From Faecousia sp900553805 (GTDB lineage Bacteria > Bacillota > Clostridia > Oscillospirales > Oscillospiraceae): a stretch of 64,000 nt of DNA. Both the position numbers and the translations under genes were made by a program. This document shows positions 24,641 through 31,651 of this stretch, one piece after another; position 1 is the stretch's first letter; every line of letters starts with the position of its first letter. The notes under the pieces were generated by a model, which was not told where the DNA came from, did no database searches, and was given only the letters and a program-made list of their open reading frames with translations. Where the stretch lies: contig CALFXG010000022.1 of assembly GCA_937957765.1 (NCBI GenBank), positions 140,009-204,008 of the forward strand. The letters run 5' to 3'.

Positions 24641-25477
24641 TTACTTGCTGTTTCTGCGCTTGACAATGAACTTGTTGGTGCGGTTCTTTGTCTTACGAGT
24701 CTTGTAGCCCATCGCAGGCTTGCCCCAAGGAGTCACAGGACCGGGACGGCCAACAGGCGCGCGGCCCTCGCCGCCGCCGTGGGGATGGTCGTTGGGGTTC
24801 ATGACAGAGCCGCGGACGGTGGGACGGACGCCCATGTGGCGCTTGCGGCCGGCCTTGCCGATGTGGATGTTCTCATGATCCAGGTTGCCCACCTGACCGA
24901 TGCAGGCGGTGCAGTTCATGCGAACGTAGCGGACCTCGCCGGAGGGCAGACGGACCTGAGCCAGCTCGCCTTCCTTGGCCATCAGCTGGGCAGCGCCGCC
25001 GGCGGCACGCACCAGCTGTGCGCCGTGGCCGGGCTGCAGCTCCACATTGTGGATCACAGTACCCACGGGGATGTTGGCGATGGGCAGGCAGTTGCCGGGC
25101 TTGATGTCGGCAGCGGCGGAGGAGACCACCTGGTCGCCGGCCCTCAGGCCATAGGGAGCCAGGATGTAGCTCAGGGTCTCGTCCTCATACTTGATCAGGG
25201 CGATGAACGCGGAGCGGTTGGGGTCATACTCGACGCGCTGCACAGTCGCGGGCATATCCAGCTTCTGGCGCTTGAAATCGATGACGCGGTACTTGCGCTT
25301 GTTGCCGCCGCCCCTGTGGCGGACGGTGATGTGACCGTAGGAGTTGCGACCTGCATTCTTCTTGAGGGTCTCAACCAGGCTACGCTCAGGTTTTGCCTTC
25401 TTGTCCACGCCGTCGAAAGCAGAAACAGTCATATTTCTGCGGGCCGGAGTGTAAGGCTTGAAAGATTTAATAGCCAT
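24641..25477 (-). CDS. rplB: Large-subunit ribosomal protein L2
   Basis: 278 residues. FKPYTPARRNMTVSAFD at the N-terminus, IDFKRQKLDMPATVQRVEYD in the OB-like domain, and the peptidyl-transferase-proximal GSVMNPNDHPHGGGEGRAPV, whose His is universally conserved. It is required for subunit association and peptidyl transferase activity. Confidence 0.98.
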   Translation of the reverse strand: MAIKSFKPYTPARRNMTVSAFDGVDKKAKPERSLVETLKKNAGRNSYGHITVRHRGGGNKRKYRVIDFKRQKLDMPATVQRVEYDPNRSAFIALIKYEDETLSYILAPYGLRAGDQVVSSAAADIKPGNCLPIANIPVGTVIHNVELQPGHGAQLVRAAGGAAQLMAKEGELAQVRLPSGEVRYVRMNCTACIGQVGNLDHENIHIGKAGRKRHMGVRPTVRGSVMNPNDHPHGGGEGRAPVGRPGPVTPWGKPAMGYKTRKTKNRTNKFIVKRRNSK

Positions 25478-25506
25478 TTGCGTTTCTCTCCTTTTTGAGA
25501 TTTGGT

Positions 25507-25803
25507 TTAGACCATACCCTCGAAGAACTCGATGGTCTTGGAGTCAGCAGTCAGAGTGACGATTGCCTTCTTGTACTCGGCGCGCTTGCCGACAGGATAA
25601 GCGCCGGTGCGCTTGACCTTGCCCTGCATGCGGACGGTGTTGACCTTGGCGACCTTGACGCCGAAGATCTGCTCCACAGCGGCCTTGATTTCGGTCTTGT
25701 TGGATTCCACGTCGACCATGAAGACGTACTTCTTATCGCCCACAGCCTCCATGGACTGCTCGGTGATAACGGGTCTTCTGATGATATCGTAAACGTTCTT
25801 CAT
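25507..25803 (-). CDS. rplW: Large-subunit ribosomal protein L23
   Basis: 98 residues. MKNVYDIIRRPVITEQSMEA, KTEIKAAVEQIFGVKVAKVN and a Lys-rich beta-hairpin. It forms the docking site for trigger factor and SRP at the tunnel exit. Its start overlaps the rplD stop by one base. Confidence 0.97.
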   Translation of the reverse strand: MKNVYDIIRRPVITEQSMEAVGDKKYVFMVDVESNKTEIKAAVEQIFGVKVAKVNTVRMQGKVKRTGAYPVGKRAEYKKAIVTLTADSKTIEFFEGMV

Positions 25804-26423
25804 TAGGCGAATACCTCCACGATCTTGGCCAGGGAAGCCTGATCGACAACCAGCTTGTCGGCGTGCAGCACGTCGTACACGTTCAGCAGGTTGGCGAAGG
25901 TGACCTGGCAGCCGGCGATGTTGCGGCCGGACTTCACAACGTTCTGATCGACCTCAGCGGTGACCACCAGAGTCTTGGTGGAGCAGCCGACGGCGTTCAG
26001 GAACGCGGCGAATTCCTTGGTCTTGGGAGCAGCCATCTTGATGGCGTCGATGACGACCACGGACTGCTCGGAGGCCTTGGCGCTCAGGACGCTCTTCAGA
26101 GCCAGGCGCTTGGCCTTCTTGTTCAGGCAATAGCTGTAATCGCGGGGCTTGGGAGCGAACACGATACCGCCATGGGTCCACTGAGGCGCGCGGGTGCTGC
26201 CCTGACGGGCGCGGCCGGTGCCCTTCTGACGCCAGGGCTTGCGGCCGCCGCCGGAAACCTCAGCGCGGGTCAGAGCGCTCTGCGTGCCCTGACGCTTGTT
26301 GGCCAGATGATTCTTGACTGCGTCGTGAACGACGGCAGCGTTAGGCTCAATGCCGAACACAGCTTCGGGCAGTTCGATCTCGCCAACCTGCTTGCCAGCC
26401 ATATTGTAAACTTTCGTAAGCAT
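25803..26423 (-). CDS. rplD: Large-subunit ribosomal protein L4
   Basis: 206 residues. The long internal loop GGGRKPWRQKGTGRARQGST (about residues 62-81) that reaches the exit tunnel is diagnostic. In E. coli L4 represses its own S10 operon; whether that applies to the long leader upstream of rpsJ here is unknown. It lies 19 bp after rplC. Confidence 0.97.
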   Translation of the reverse strand: MLTKVYNMAGKQVGEIELPEAVFGIEPNAAVVHDAVKNHLANKRQGTQSALTRAEVSGGGRKPWRQKGTGRARQGSTRAPQWTHGGIVFAPKPRDYSYCLNKKAKRLALKSVLSAKASEQSVVVIDAIKMAAPKTKEFAAFLNAVGCSTKTLVVTAEVDQNVVKSGRNIAGCQVTFANLLNVYDVLHADKLVVDQASLAKIVEVFA

Positions 26424-26442
26424 GATTTAAGATCTCCTTTCC

Positions 26443-27162
26443 TTAGCCTCTTGCGGAAGCCTTCTGGGGATTTCTGCCGGAAGCCTTCTGCGGGTTCTTG
26501 CTGATGCCGGTCTCGACGTTCTTGACCTTGAAGTTCTTCACGGTGTTGCGCAGGTACACCAGGCCGCCCTTGGGGCCGGGGATGGCGCCGCGGACAACGA
26601 TCATGTTCAGCTCAGCGTCCACCTTCACGATGTCCAGATTCTCGATGGTGACCTGGGTGCAGCCCATCTGGCCTGCGCCGATCTTGCCCGGGAAAATGCG
26701 GGACTGGTGAGAGGAAGCGCCCATGGAGCCTGCATGACGGTGGACAGGGCCGCCGCCGTGAGTCATGGGAGTACGGCCTGCGCCATAGCGCTTGACAACG
26801 CCCTGGTAGCCGTGGCCCTTGGTGATGCCGGTCACGTCGATCTTGTCGCCGGCAGCGAAGGTGTCAGCCTTCACCTCGTCGCCGACGTTCATGTCGGCAG
26901 CGCCGTCCAGCTTGAACTCCTTCAGGTACTTCTTGGGGGCGACGCCAGCCTTCTTCAGGTGGCCTGCCTCCGGCTTGGTCAGCTTGGACTCCTTGACATC
27001 ACCGAAGCCCAGCTGGACGGCTACGTAGCCGTCGGTCTCGACGGTCTTCTTCTGAGTGACGACGCAGGGACCTGCTTCCACAACGGTAACAGGAATCACC
27101 TTGCCGCTCTCATCGAAGATCTGGGTCATGCCCACTTTTTTGCCGATGATTGCTTTCTGCAT
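26443..27162 (-). CDS. rplC: Large-subunit ribosomal protein L3 with a repeated C-terminal tail
   Basis: 239 residues. Starts MQKAIIGKKVGMTQIFDESG, with the family loop GGGPVHRHAGSMGASSHQSR and MGCTQVTIENLDIVKVD. The typical protein ends about residue 210. Here a basic tail follows that contains two copies of NPQKAS (NPQKASGRNPQKASARG), clearly repeated at DNA level at 26446-26490. The extension is an oddity, probably a small in-frame tandem duplication. L3 is an early 50S assembly protein close to the peptidyl transferase centre. Confidence 0.97.
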   Translation of the reverse strand: MQKAIIGKKVGMTQIFDESGKVIPVTVVEAGPCVVTQKKTVETDGYVAVQLGFGDVKESKLTKPEAGHLKKAGVAPKKYLKEFKLDGAADMNVGDEVKADTFAAGDKIDVTGITKGHGYQGVVKRYGAGRTPMTHGGGPVHRHAGSMGASSHQSRIFPGKIGAGQMGCTQVTIENLDIVKVDAELNMIVVRGAIPGPKGGLVYLRNTVKNFKVKNVETGISKNPQKASGRNPQKASARG

Positions 27163-27277
27163 TTTTTGGTTCTCCTTTTGATTAGGTTATTGGTTGACTT
27201 CTGCATTGGGAACAGGAGCCAACATGACCCGTCCGCCCGATGCCAGACAGTGCGGGCAGCGGCGTCTCCTTGGGGGA

Positions 27278-27592
27278 TTACGCCTGCTTTATCTCTATCT
27301 CAACGCCAGCGGGAAGGTCCAGGCTCATCAGAGCCTCGATGGTCTTCTGGTTGGGGTTGAGGATATCGATCAGTCTCTTGTGGGTTCTGCGCTCGAACTG
27401 CTCACGGCTGTCCTTGTACTTATGAACAGCGCGAAGGATGGTGACGACCTCCTTCTTGGTGGGCAGGGGGATGGGGCCGGAAACCTGGGCGCCGTTGCGC
27501 TTGGCGGTCTCCACGATCTTTGCAGCGCTGGAGTCGATCAGCTGGTGATCGTAGGCCTTCAGCCGGATGCGGATCATTTGCTGGTTTGCCAT
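27278..27592 (-). CDS. rpsJ: Small-subunit ribosomal protein S10
   Basis: 104 residues from the ATG at 27592 (AGGAGG upstream), giving MANQQMIRIRLKAYDHQLID. Other signatures: GPIPLPTKKEVVTILRAVHK and REQFERRTHKRLIDI. S10 is a 30S head protein and partner of NusB in antitermination. It is the first gene of the whole cluster; the str-operon genes (rpsL, rpsG, fusA, tuf) often found upstream are absent here. A 115-bp gap precedes rplC. Confidence 0.97.
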   Translation of the reverse strand: MANQQMIRIRLKAYDHQLIDSSAAKIVETAKRNGAQVSGPIPLPTKKEVVTILRAVHKYKDSREQFERRTHKRLIDILNPNQKTIEALMSLDLPAGVEIEIKQA

Positions 27593-27857
27593 GTTTGTTT
27601 TTCCTCCTTGATGTGACGTACTCAGTTGTGAGATGGCTGGGTACGGTCGAACTCTTCTGTCCGCGCCTCCGTGCGTATCATTCCGGGGCATGAAAATTGG
27701 CCGACAAGCGCCGACCATTCCTCACGCCCGGCGATATACGCCAGCGCAGTGAAGCGTTCAGCCGCCCGATGACCGGACATACTCCGCAGAAGTTACCGTT
27801 TTTCAACGCAATCTCCTGCATCATCGCATTGCACGCAGAGTCTTCCCCAAAACGTGC
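27593..27857 (-). other. Long 5' leader of the ribosomal cluster
   Basis: About 265 bases separate the promoter from rpsJ. No credible gene is present: the longest frames lack ribosome sites and have no recognisable similarity. A leader of this length is where translational feedback or attenuation would act, but I could not identify a specific L4- or S10-type mimic structure by eye. Confidence 0.5.
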
Positions 27858-27863
27858 GGGACT

Positions 27864-27892
27864 ATGATACCATTTCGCGGCTGAAATGTCAA
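27864..27892 (-). promoter_or_regulatory. Strong sigma-A promoter of the S10-spc-alpha cluster
   Basis: Minus-strand TTGACA (27887-27892), 17-bp spacer, TATCAT (27864-27869). No other equally good promoter was found within the 16-kb cluster. Confidence 0.8.
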
Positions 27893-28010
27893 GCATTATT
27901 TCAGGATTTTTTACAAAGTTTTGCCCCGATTTTCGTAGATATCAGAGAATTTTATTTTCATCCGCATATACATAATCATGCATGGTTTATGCGGTAAATA
28001 TGGATATAGA

Positions 28011-28055
28011 AAAACCGTGTCGGCCGGACCCATCGACGCCGGACTACACGGTTTT
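28011..28055 (-). terminator. Terminator overlapping the end of the ribbon-helix-helix gene
   Basis: Stem AAAACCGTGT (28011-28020) with ACACGGTTTT (28046-28055), extended by CCGGCC-type pairing inside. The TAG stop of the gene at 28044 lies within the hairpin arm. TTTTTC follows on the minus strand. Confidence 0.8.
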
Positions 28056-28244
28056 CTCTTCCTCATTTTCATTCATTTTTTCCGCAATGGCATCGCAGAT
28101 GAACCGATTCAGGCTCTTTCCCTGGCTGGCGGCAAACTCTTTTATCATCTTGCGCTGCCCTTTCTTGACGATCACATTGATCCGATCATAGGCTTTTTTA
28201 TTGTATCTGGCGGTTGCTTCTTTCTGTGCATCTGTATATTTCAT
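28044..28244 (-). CDS. Ribbon-helix-helix (Arc-type) DNA-binding protein
   Basis: 66 residues, MKYTDAQKEATARYNKKAYD then a beta-strand (RINVIVKKGQRK) and two helices with the G-x-S-x-NxF turn (SQGKSLNRFICDAIAEKM). This is the Arc/MetJ-like fold common in small plasmid- and element-borne repressors of gut Clostridia. It has GGAGG before the ATG. No toxin gene adjoins it, so an orphan repressor is more likely than an antitoxin. The adjacent 12-bp inverted repeat (28291-28302 / 28338-28349) is a candidate operator for autoregulation. Confidence 0.8.
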   Translation of the reverse strand: MKYTDAQKEATARYNKKAYDRINVIVKKGQRKMIKEFAASQGKSLNRFICDAIAEKMNENEEEKTV

Positions 28245-28290
28245 CTTGCACCTCCACCACTGTATACTAACGTACGTATATGGAAATGCA

Positions 28291-28349
28291 TATAATTACT
28301 CATGTATATTTTTGTCATAACTGTCAATTGATATCATTGAGTAATTATA
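28291..28349. promoter_or_regulatory. Inverted repeat flanking a TTGACA box upstream of the RHH gene
   Basis: TATAATTACTCA (28291-28302) and TGAGTAATTATA (28338-28349) are perfect 12-bp inverted copies separated by 35 bp. A minus-strand TTGACA (28322-28327) lies between them, and an 8-bp palindrome ACGTACGT at 28270-28277 is nearby. The arrangement suits cooperative binding by the RHH protein; no ideal -10 box is evident. Confidence 0.5.
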
Positions 28350-28373
28350 TTATGATTTGCAGTATCACTCTAA

Positions 28374-28534
28374 GGAAGCTCTGATTCAATCGGCAAGAGC
28401 TGACAGCGAGAGATCTTTCGACCAATCGAGGTATCGAAAGCGGCGGAATACTGTATGTATTTCCCGTTTTCGGTACCGAAGCGTGGGCGAAAAAGATCCG
28501 CTGCTCAGCCGCAGACGATTTATTCAGAGGTTCC
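28374..28534. mobile_element. Fold-back element, family A, copy 1 (MITE-like)
   Basis: 161 bp, nearly identical to 33758-33918. Terminal inverted repeats GGAAGCTCTGATTCAATCG and, inverted at the other end, GGAACCTCTGAATAAATCG. The interior continues as a long imperfect hairpin (for example GGTATCGAAAGCGG against CCGTTTTCGGTACC) around a loop containing GGAATACTGTATGTA. CTAA flanks both ends (28370-28373 and 28535-28538), a likely target duplication. There is no coding capacity, so movement would need a transposase elsewhere. Confidence 0.8.
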
Positions 28535-28571
28535 CTAAGTTAGGCTTGGCCCGCACGGAAGGGAGGTCCAC

Positions 28572-28727
28572 ATGAAACGAATCCTGCGCTCCTTTGGGAT
28601 CGCTCTGCTGCTTTTGGCCATCTGCTTTTCCCTGATCTCCATCCTCTCCGGCGGCTTCCGCCAGGATGCCAGCGCCATTGCGGGGAAGCAGGTCCCCGGC
28701 TTCCAGAGCCCCGCCTGTAAAAGATAA
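28572..28727 (+). CDS. 51-residue membrane-anchored peptide, unknown
   Basis: ATG at 28572 with GGGAGG five bases upstream, TAA at 28725-28727. One hydrophobic N-terminal segment (GIALLLLAICFSLISIL, residues 9-25), then about 25 extracytoplasmic residues including AGKQVPGFQ. That motif resembles the first strand of TlpA-type thioredoxins (GKxxPxF), so this could be the stub of a deleted redoxin gene, or a genuine small peptide. It starts 37 bp after fold-back element A copy 1 and ends inside the foot of a strong terminator. Coding status is moderately supported by the ribosome site and terminator. Confidence 0.55.
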   Translation: MKRILRSFGIALLLLAICFSLISILSGGFRQDASAIAGKQVPGFQSPACKR

Positions 28728-28777
28728 GCGTACCGATGTCCCGGCGCGGGCCGGGAGGATCGGTACGCTTTATTATT
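28726..28777 (+). terminator. Terminator after the 51-residue peptide gene
   Basis: A 12-bp perfect stem AAGCGTACCGAT / ATCGGTACGCTT with an inner CCCGG / CCGGG stem, followed by TTATTATT. Confidence 0.85.
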
Positions 28778-28796
28778 GATACCCGTTCTTTAGGAA

Positions 28797-29023
28797 TTAA
28801 GGCAACACCGCACAATTTGGCAAGAAGCCCCGGCCTGGATTTTTGGCTCAATTCAAAGTTTGGAAAATGAAGGAATACTGTATGTACCCGCAAGGGGTAT
28901 GCCGCATCCGTAAGCCAGCTTACGCTGGCAACGGCTGCGCAATATTTCTCGTTTTTCAAACTGAAGAAGTGGGGCAAAAAGACGGCTGCGGCTCGCAGAC
29001 ACAATTGCGCGGTGTTGCCTTAA
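28797..29023. mobile_element. Fold-back element, family B, copy 1 (MITE-like)
   Basis: 227 bp with 21-bp terminal inverted repeats starting TTAAGGCAACACCGC and one mismatch. The arms continue as a long imperfect hairpin. The loop begins GGAATACTGTATGTA exactly 71 bases from the GG end, the same spacing as in family A, and the right arms of both families also align (TATTTC-CGTTTT, GTGGG, CGCAGAC). The terminal TTAA on both sides may be the duplicated target. A second, truncated-by-window copy starts at 63939. No open frame of note. Confidence 0.8.
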
Positions 29024-29045
29024 AAATAGATTAAACTTTGCGGTG

Positions 29046-29074
29046 TTGATTTTCAGGGCCGCATATCGTATATT
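29046..29074 (+). promoter_or_regulatory. Promoter of the chagasin-thioredoxin redox operon
   Basis: TTGATT (29046-29051), 17-bp spacer, TATATT (29069-29074), 34 bp before the ATG and just outside fold-back element B. Confidence 0.6.
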
Positions 29075-29107
29075 GGACGGGAAAACCAACCCCAAGGAGA
29101 ATTTGCT

Positions 29108-30142
29108 ATGAAACGTTTACTCTGTATGATCCTCACCCTTGCCCTGCTGTCCGCCCCAGCGGCGCTGGCCGATTACGAGGGAGAACCCCAGCGGTGCGTG
29201 GAGCTGTCACTGGCCTGCAATCCCAGCACCGGCTATGAATGGATGGTCAGCACCAGCGATGAGAACATTGCATATGTGGATGATCTCGGCACTGCCACCG
29301 CCGAGGAGGATCCCTATCTGGTGGGCGCTCCCGCCACACGGAATTTCCGCATTGCCGGTGCGGCGGCGGGAAGCGCGGAGATCACCTTGTCCTACCTGCG
29401 CCCCTGGGAGAGTGTGCAGCCGCTGTATCGGTTCACCATCCCCGTCACCGTGGATGAGGGGCTGAATGTGACCACCGGCAGCGAAATCACTCTGCCCGGC
29501 TCCTGGAACGCGGAGGCCGAAGTTGGCGATATTCTGCAAATCGAAGCCCAGCAGAGCGAGGACGTGGATACGCGCTTCACCCTGACCGCCCTGGCGGAGG
29601 GGATGGAGACCGTCCGCTTCTCCCCCGCCGACCCGGAAGACGGCACGCTGCTCTCTTACTCCATTTTCTCCGATGGCGAGAACCTGTACGTTACCGATAT
29701 CAGCCTCCGCTGGCAGGAGCAGGACACGCCCTTTGCCCCGGAATTCCAGTTCAGCACCACAGACTTTGAGGGCAACGAAGTCACCGAGCAGCTTTTTGCG
29801 GGCCACAAGCTGACCATCCTGAATTTCTGGGAGCCCTGGTGCGGCCCCTGTGTCAGCGAAATGCCTGACCTGCAAACGCTCAGCCAGGAATACGCCGGCA
29901 AGGGCGTGCAGGTCATCGGCGTGTTCGCCACGCCGAACGCCGACGAGGAGGTGCAGGCCGTGCTGGACAAAACCGGCGTCACCTACCCCATTCTGCGCTA
30001 CACCAGCGAATTTGATTTCCTGCAAACCGGCTATGTGCCCACCACCGTCATCATCGGCAGCTCCGGCAATGTCCTGACGGAGCCATTCTCCGGCGCGATG
30101 GACTATGACGGCTGGACGGCGCTGATCGAGGGCCTGCTATGA
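29108..30142 (+). CDS. Secreted fusion: chagasin-like inhibitor domain plus TlpA-type thioredoxin
   Basis: 344 residues. Signal peptide (about 1-21, ending ALA|D). Residues about 25-115 carry the three loop motifs of the I42/chagasin cysteine-protease-inhibitor family: NPSTGYEW at 38-45, the GAPATR turn at 73-78, and RPW at 98-100. A beta-rich linker region (about 115-220) follows, then a thioredoxin domain with active site WCGPC at residues 244-248 and the cis-Pro loop GYVPTTVII. The enzyme should be an extracytoplasmic thiol-disulfide reductase; the role of the inhibitor-like domain is unknown. The stop overlaps the next ATG (ATGA), so the three genes form a tight operon. Confidence 0.8.
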   Translation: MKRLLCMILTLALLSAPAALADYEGEPQRCVELSLACNPSTGYEWMVSTSDENIAYVDDLGTATAEEDPYLVGAPATRNFRIAGAAAGSAEITLSYLRPWESVQPLYRFTIPVTVDEGLNVTTGSEITLPGSWNAEAEVGDILQIEAQQSEDVDTRFTLTALAEGMETVRFSPADPEDGTLLSYSIFSDGENLYVTDISLRWQEQDTPFAPEFQFSTTDFEGNEVTEQLFAGHKLTILNFWEPWCGPCVSEMPDLQTLSQEYAGKGVQVIGVFATPNADEEVQAVLDKTGVTYPILRYTSEFDFLQTGYVPTTVIIGSSGNVLTEPFSGAMDYDGWTALIEGLL

Positions 30143-30276
30143 AAAAGAACCTTCCCGCCGCTGTGACCCTGGCCCTGGCTGCCGTGCTGATCGTCATCGG
30201 CGTCGCGCAGCAGCAGCCCGCACAGGTGCTGGCCAAGGCGATCCGGGTATGCATGGAGTGTGTGGGCATTGGATAA
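30139..30276 (+). CDS. CD1871A-family CxxC peptide
   Basis: 45 residues: one membrane segment (AAVTLALAAVLIVIGVA) and a C-terminal RVCMECVGIG. The R-x-C-x-E-C-x-G-I-G ending is the hallmark of the small CD1871A family found beside NapH-like 4Fe-4S proteins and TlpA proteins in Clostridia. The two Cys could shuttle electrons or disulfides between the membrane ferredoxin and the secreted thioredoxin; that is inference. It overlaps the gene before by 4 bp and the gene after by 8 bp. Confidence 0.85.
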   Translation: MKKNLPAAVTLALAAVLIVIGVAQQQPAQVLAKAIRVCMECVGIG

Positions 30277-31090
30277 AAAACGCTTTGGCATCCAGGCTCT
30301 GGCCGCGCTGCTGCAAAACGCCAACCTCAAGGGCTTCTTTACCGGGAAGATCTACCAGGGACCGCTCAAAAGCGTCTGTGTGCCCGGCCTGAACTGCTAT
30401 TCCTGCCCCGGCGCGGTGGGGGCCTGCCCCATTGGGTCGCTGCAAAGCTTTCTCTCCGGGCTGCGGATTCGGATACCTTATTATATTGTAGGACTGCTGC
30501 TGTTTTTCGGTGCGGTGCTGGGGCGGGCCGTATGCGGCTTTCTGTGCCCCTTTGGGTTTCTTCAGGAGCTGCTGAATAAAATTCCCGGCGTGCCCAAGCG
30601 GGATCACTTCCGGCTGGACAGGCCGCTGCGCCGGCTGAAATATGCCGTTCTGGTGCTGCTGGTGGTGGTTCTTCCGCTGCTGTATCCCCTGACGCCCTTC
30701 TTCTGCAAGTACCTCTGCCCCTCCGGCACCCTGGCGGGGATCCTGCTGGCCGCTCGGGACAGCATGGTGCGCGCCCAGCTGGGAGGCATTTTCCTGTGGA
30801 AGTTCTTTGTGCTGCTCTGGGTCGTGGCGGCCTGCCTGGTAATCTACCGGCCCTTCTGCAAATATCTGTGCCCGCTGGGGGCAATTTACGGCCTGTTCAA
30901 CCGATTCGCCCTGTACCGCACCCACCTGGACGCAGACAAGTGCATTCACTGCGGGGCCTGTGCCAAGGCCTGCCGGATGTGCGTCGACCCCAGCAAAACG
31001 CCCAACAGCGCCGAATGCATCCGCTGCGGCGACTGCGCCAGAGCCTGCCCCGCCGGTGCCCTGCACATGGGACTGCGCCGCAAACAGTAA
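30269..31090 (+). CDS. NapH/CcoG-like membrane 4Fe-4S protein (TTG start)
   Basis: 273 residues if the TTG at 30269 is used (GGAG ten bases upstream). A GTG at 30260 is in frame but only one base from that ribosome site. Several hydrophobic segments carry Cys clusters: CYSCPGAVGACPIG, GRAVCGFLCPFG, FCKYLCPSG, FCKYLCPLG. The C-terminus has two ferredoxin-type clusters, CIHCGACAKACRMC and CIRCGDCARACP. Proteins of this group carry electrons across or along the membrane. The operon suggests it supplies reductant to the CxxC peptide and the TlpA-type thioredoxin outside the cell. Confidence 0.85.
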   Translation: MDKKRFGIQALAALLQNANLKGFFTGKIYQGPLKSVCVPGLNCYSCPGAVGACPIGSLQSFLSGLRIRIPYYIVGLLLFFGAVLGRAVCGFLCPFGFLQELLNKIPGVPKRDHFRLDRPLRRLKYAVLVLLVVVLPLLYPLTPFFCKYLCPSGTLAGILLAARDSMVRAQLGGIFLWKFFVLLWVVAACLVIYRPFCKYLCPLGAIYGLFNRFALYRTHLDADKCIHCGACAKACRMCVDPSKTPNSAECIRCGDCARACPAGALHMGLRRKQ

Positions 31091-31105
31091 TGGTCGTTTG
31101 TACAA

Positions 31106-31157
31106 GAAAAAGCTGCAATGCGAGCTGCCCAAAGGGCACGCTGACATTGCAGTCTTT
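31106..31157. terminator. Bidirectional terminator between the redox operon and ispF
   Basis: AAAAAGCTGCAATG pairs with CATTGCAGTCTTTTT around an inner GCCC-AAA-GGGC loop. T-runs exist on both strands, which suits the convergent genes. Confidence 0.8.
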
Positions 31158-31174
31158 TTCTCTCAAGGCAATCC

Positions 31175-31651
31175 TTAGACGGCTTCCTCCAGCAGGCACA
31201 CCGCGTGGCAGGACATGCCCTCGCCGGTGCCGGTGAAGCCCAGGTGCTCCTCGGTGGTGGCCTTCACATTCACCTGGCCGACCCCGATGCCCAGAGCGGC
31301 GGCAATGTTTTCCGCCATGGCGGGGATGCAGTCCTTCAGCTTAGGCTTCTGGGCAATCATGGTCACGTCGATGTTGCCCACCCGGTAACCGGCGGCGGTG
31401 AGCTTTTGCCCCACGATCTTCAGCAGCTCCAGGGAATTTGCGCCCTTGTAGGCCGGGTCGGTATCCGGGAAATGGTAGCCGATATCCCGCAGGGCGGCAG
31501 CGCCCAGCAGGGCGTCCATCACCGCGTGGAGCAGTACGTCCGCATCCGAATGTCCATCCAGGCCAAGGGCATAAGGGATCTTGACCCCGCCCAGGATCAG
31601 GTCCCGGCCCGGTACCAGGCGATGCACATCATAGCCATGTCCGATTCTCAT
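31175..31651 (-). CDS. ispF: 2-C-methyl-D-erythritol 2,4-cyclodiphosphate synthase
   Basis: 158 residues. MRIGHGYDVHRL with zinc ligands D8 and H10, GLDGHSDADVLLHAVMDALL with the third ligand, and the C-terminal VKATTEEHLGFTGTGEGM. It catalyses the cyclisation step of the non-mevalonate isoprenoid pathway. It overlaps ispD by 4 bp (ATGA), and both follow murD in one operon. Confidence 0.96.
   Translation of the reverse strand: MRIGHGYDVHRLVPGRDLILGGVKIPYALGLDGHSDADVLLHAVMDALLGAAALRDIGYHFPDTDPAYKGANSLELLKIVGQKLTAAGYRVGNIDVTMIAQKPKLKDCIPAMAENIAAALGIGVGQVNVKATTEEHLGFTGTGEGMSCHAVCLLEEAV

Noticed and set aside
27678..27896. A 72-residue frame in the rpsJ leader
   Set aside because: No ribosome site, starts inside the promoter and has no protein-like pattern.
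28044..28244. Ribbon-helix-helix gene as the antitoxin of a toxin-antitoxin pair
   Set aside because: No second small gene is coupled to it on either side.
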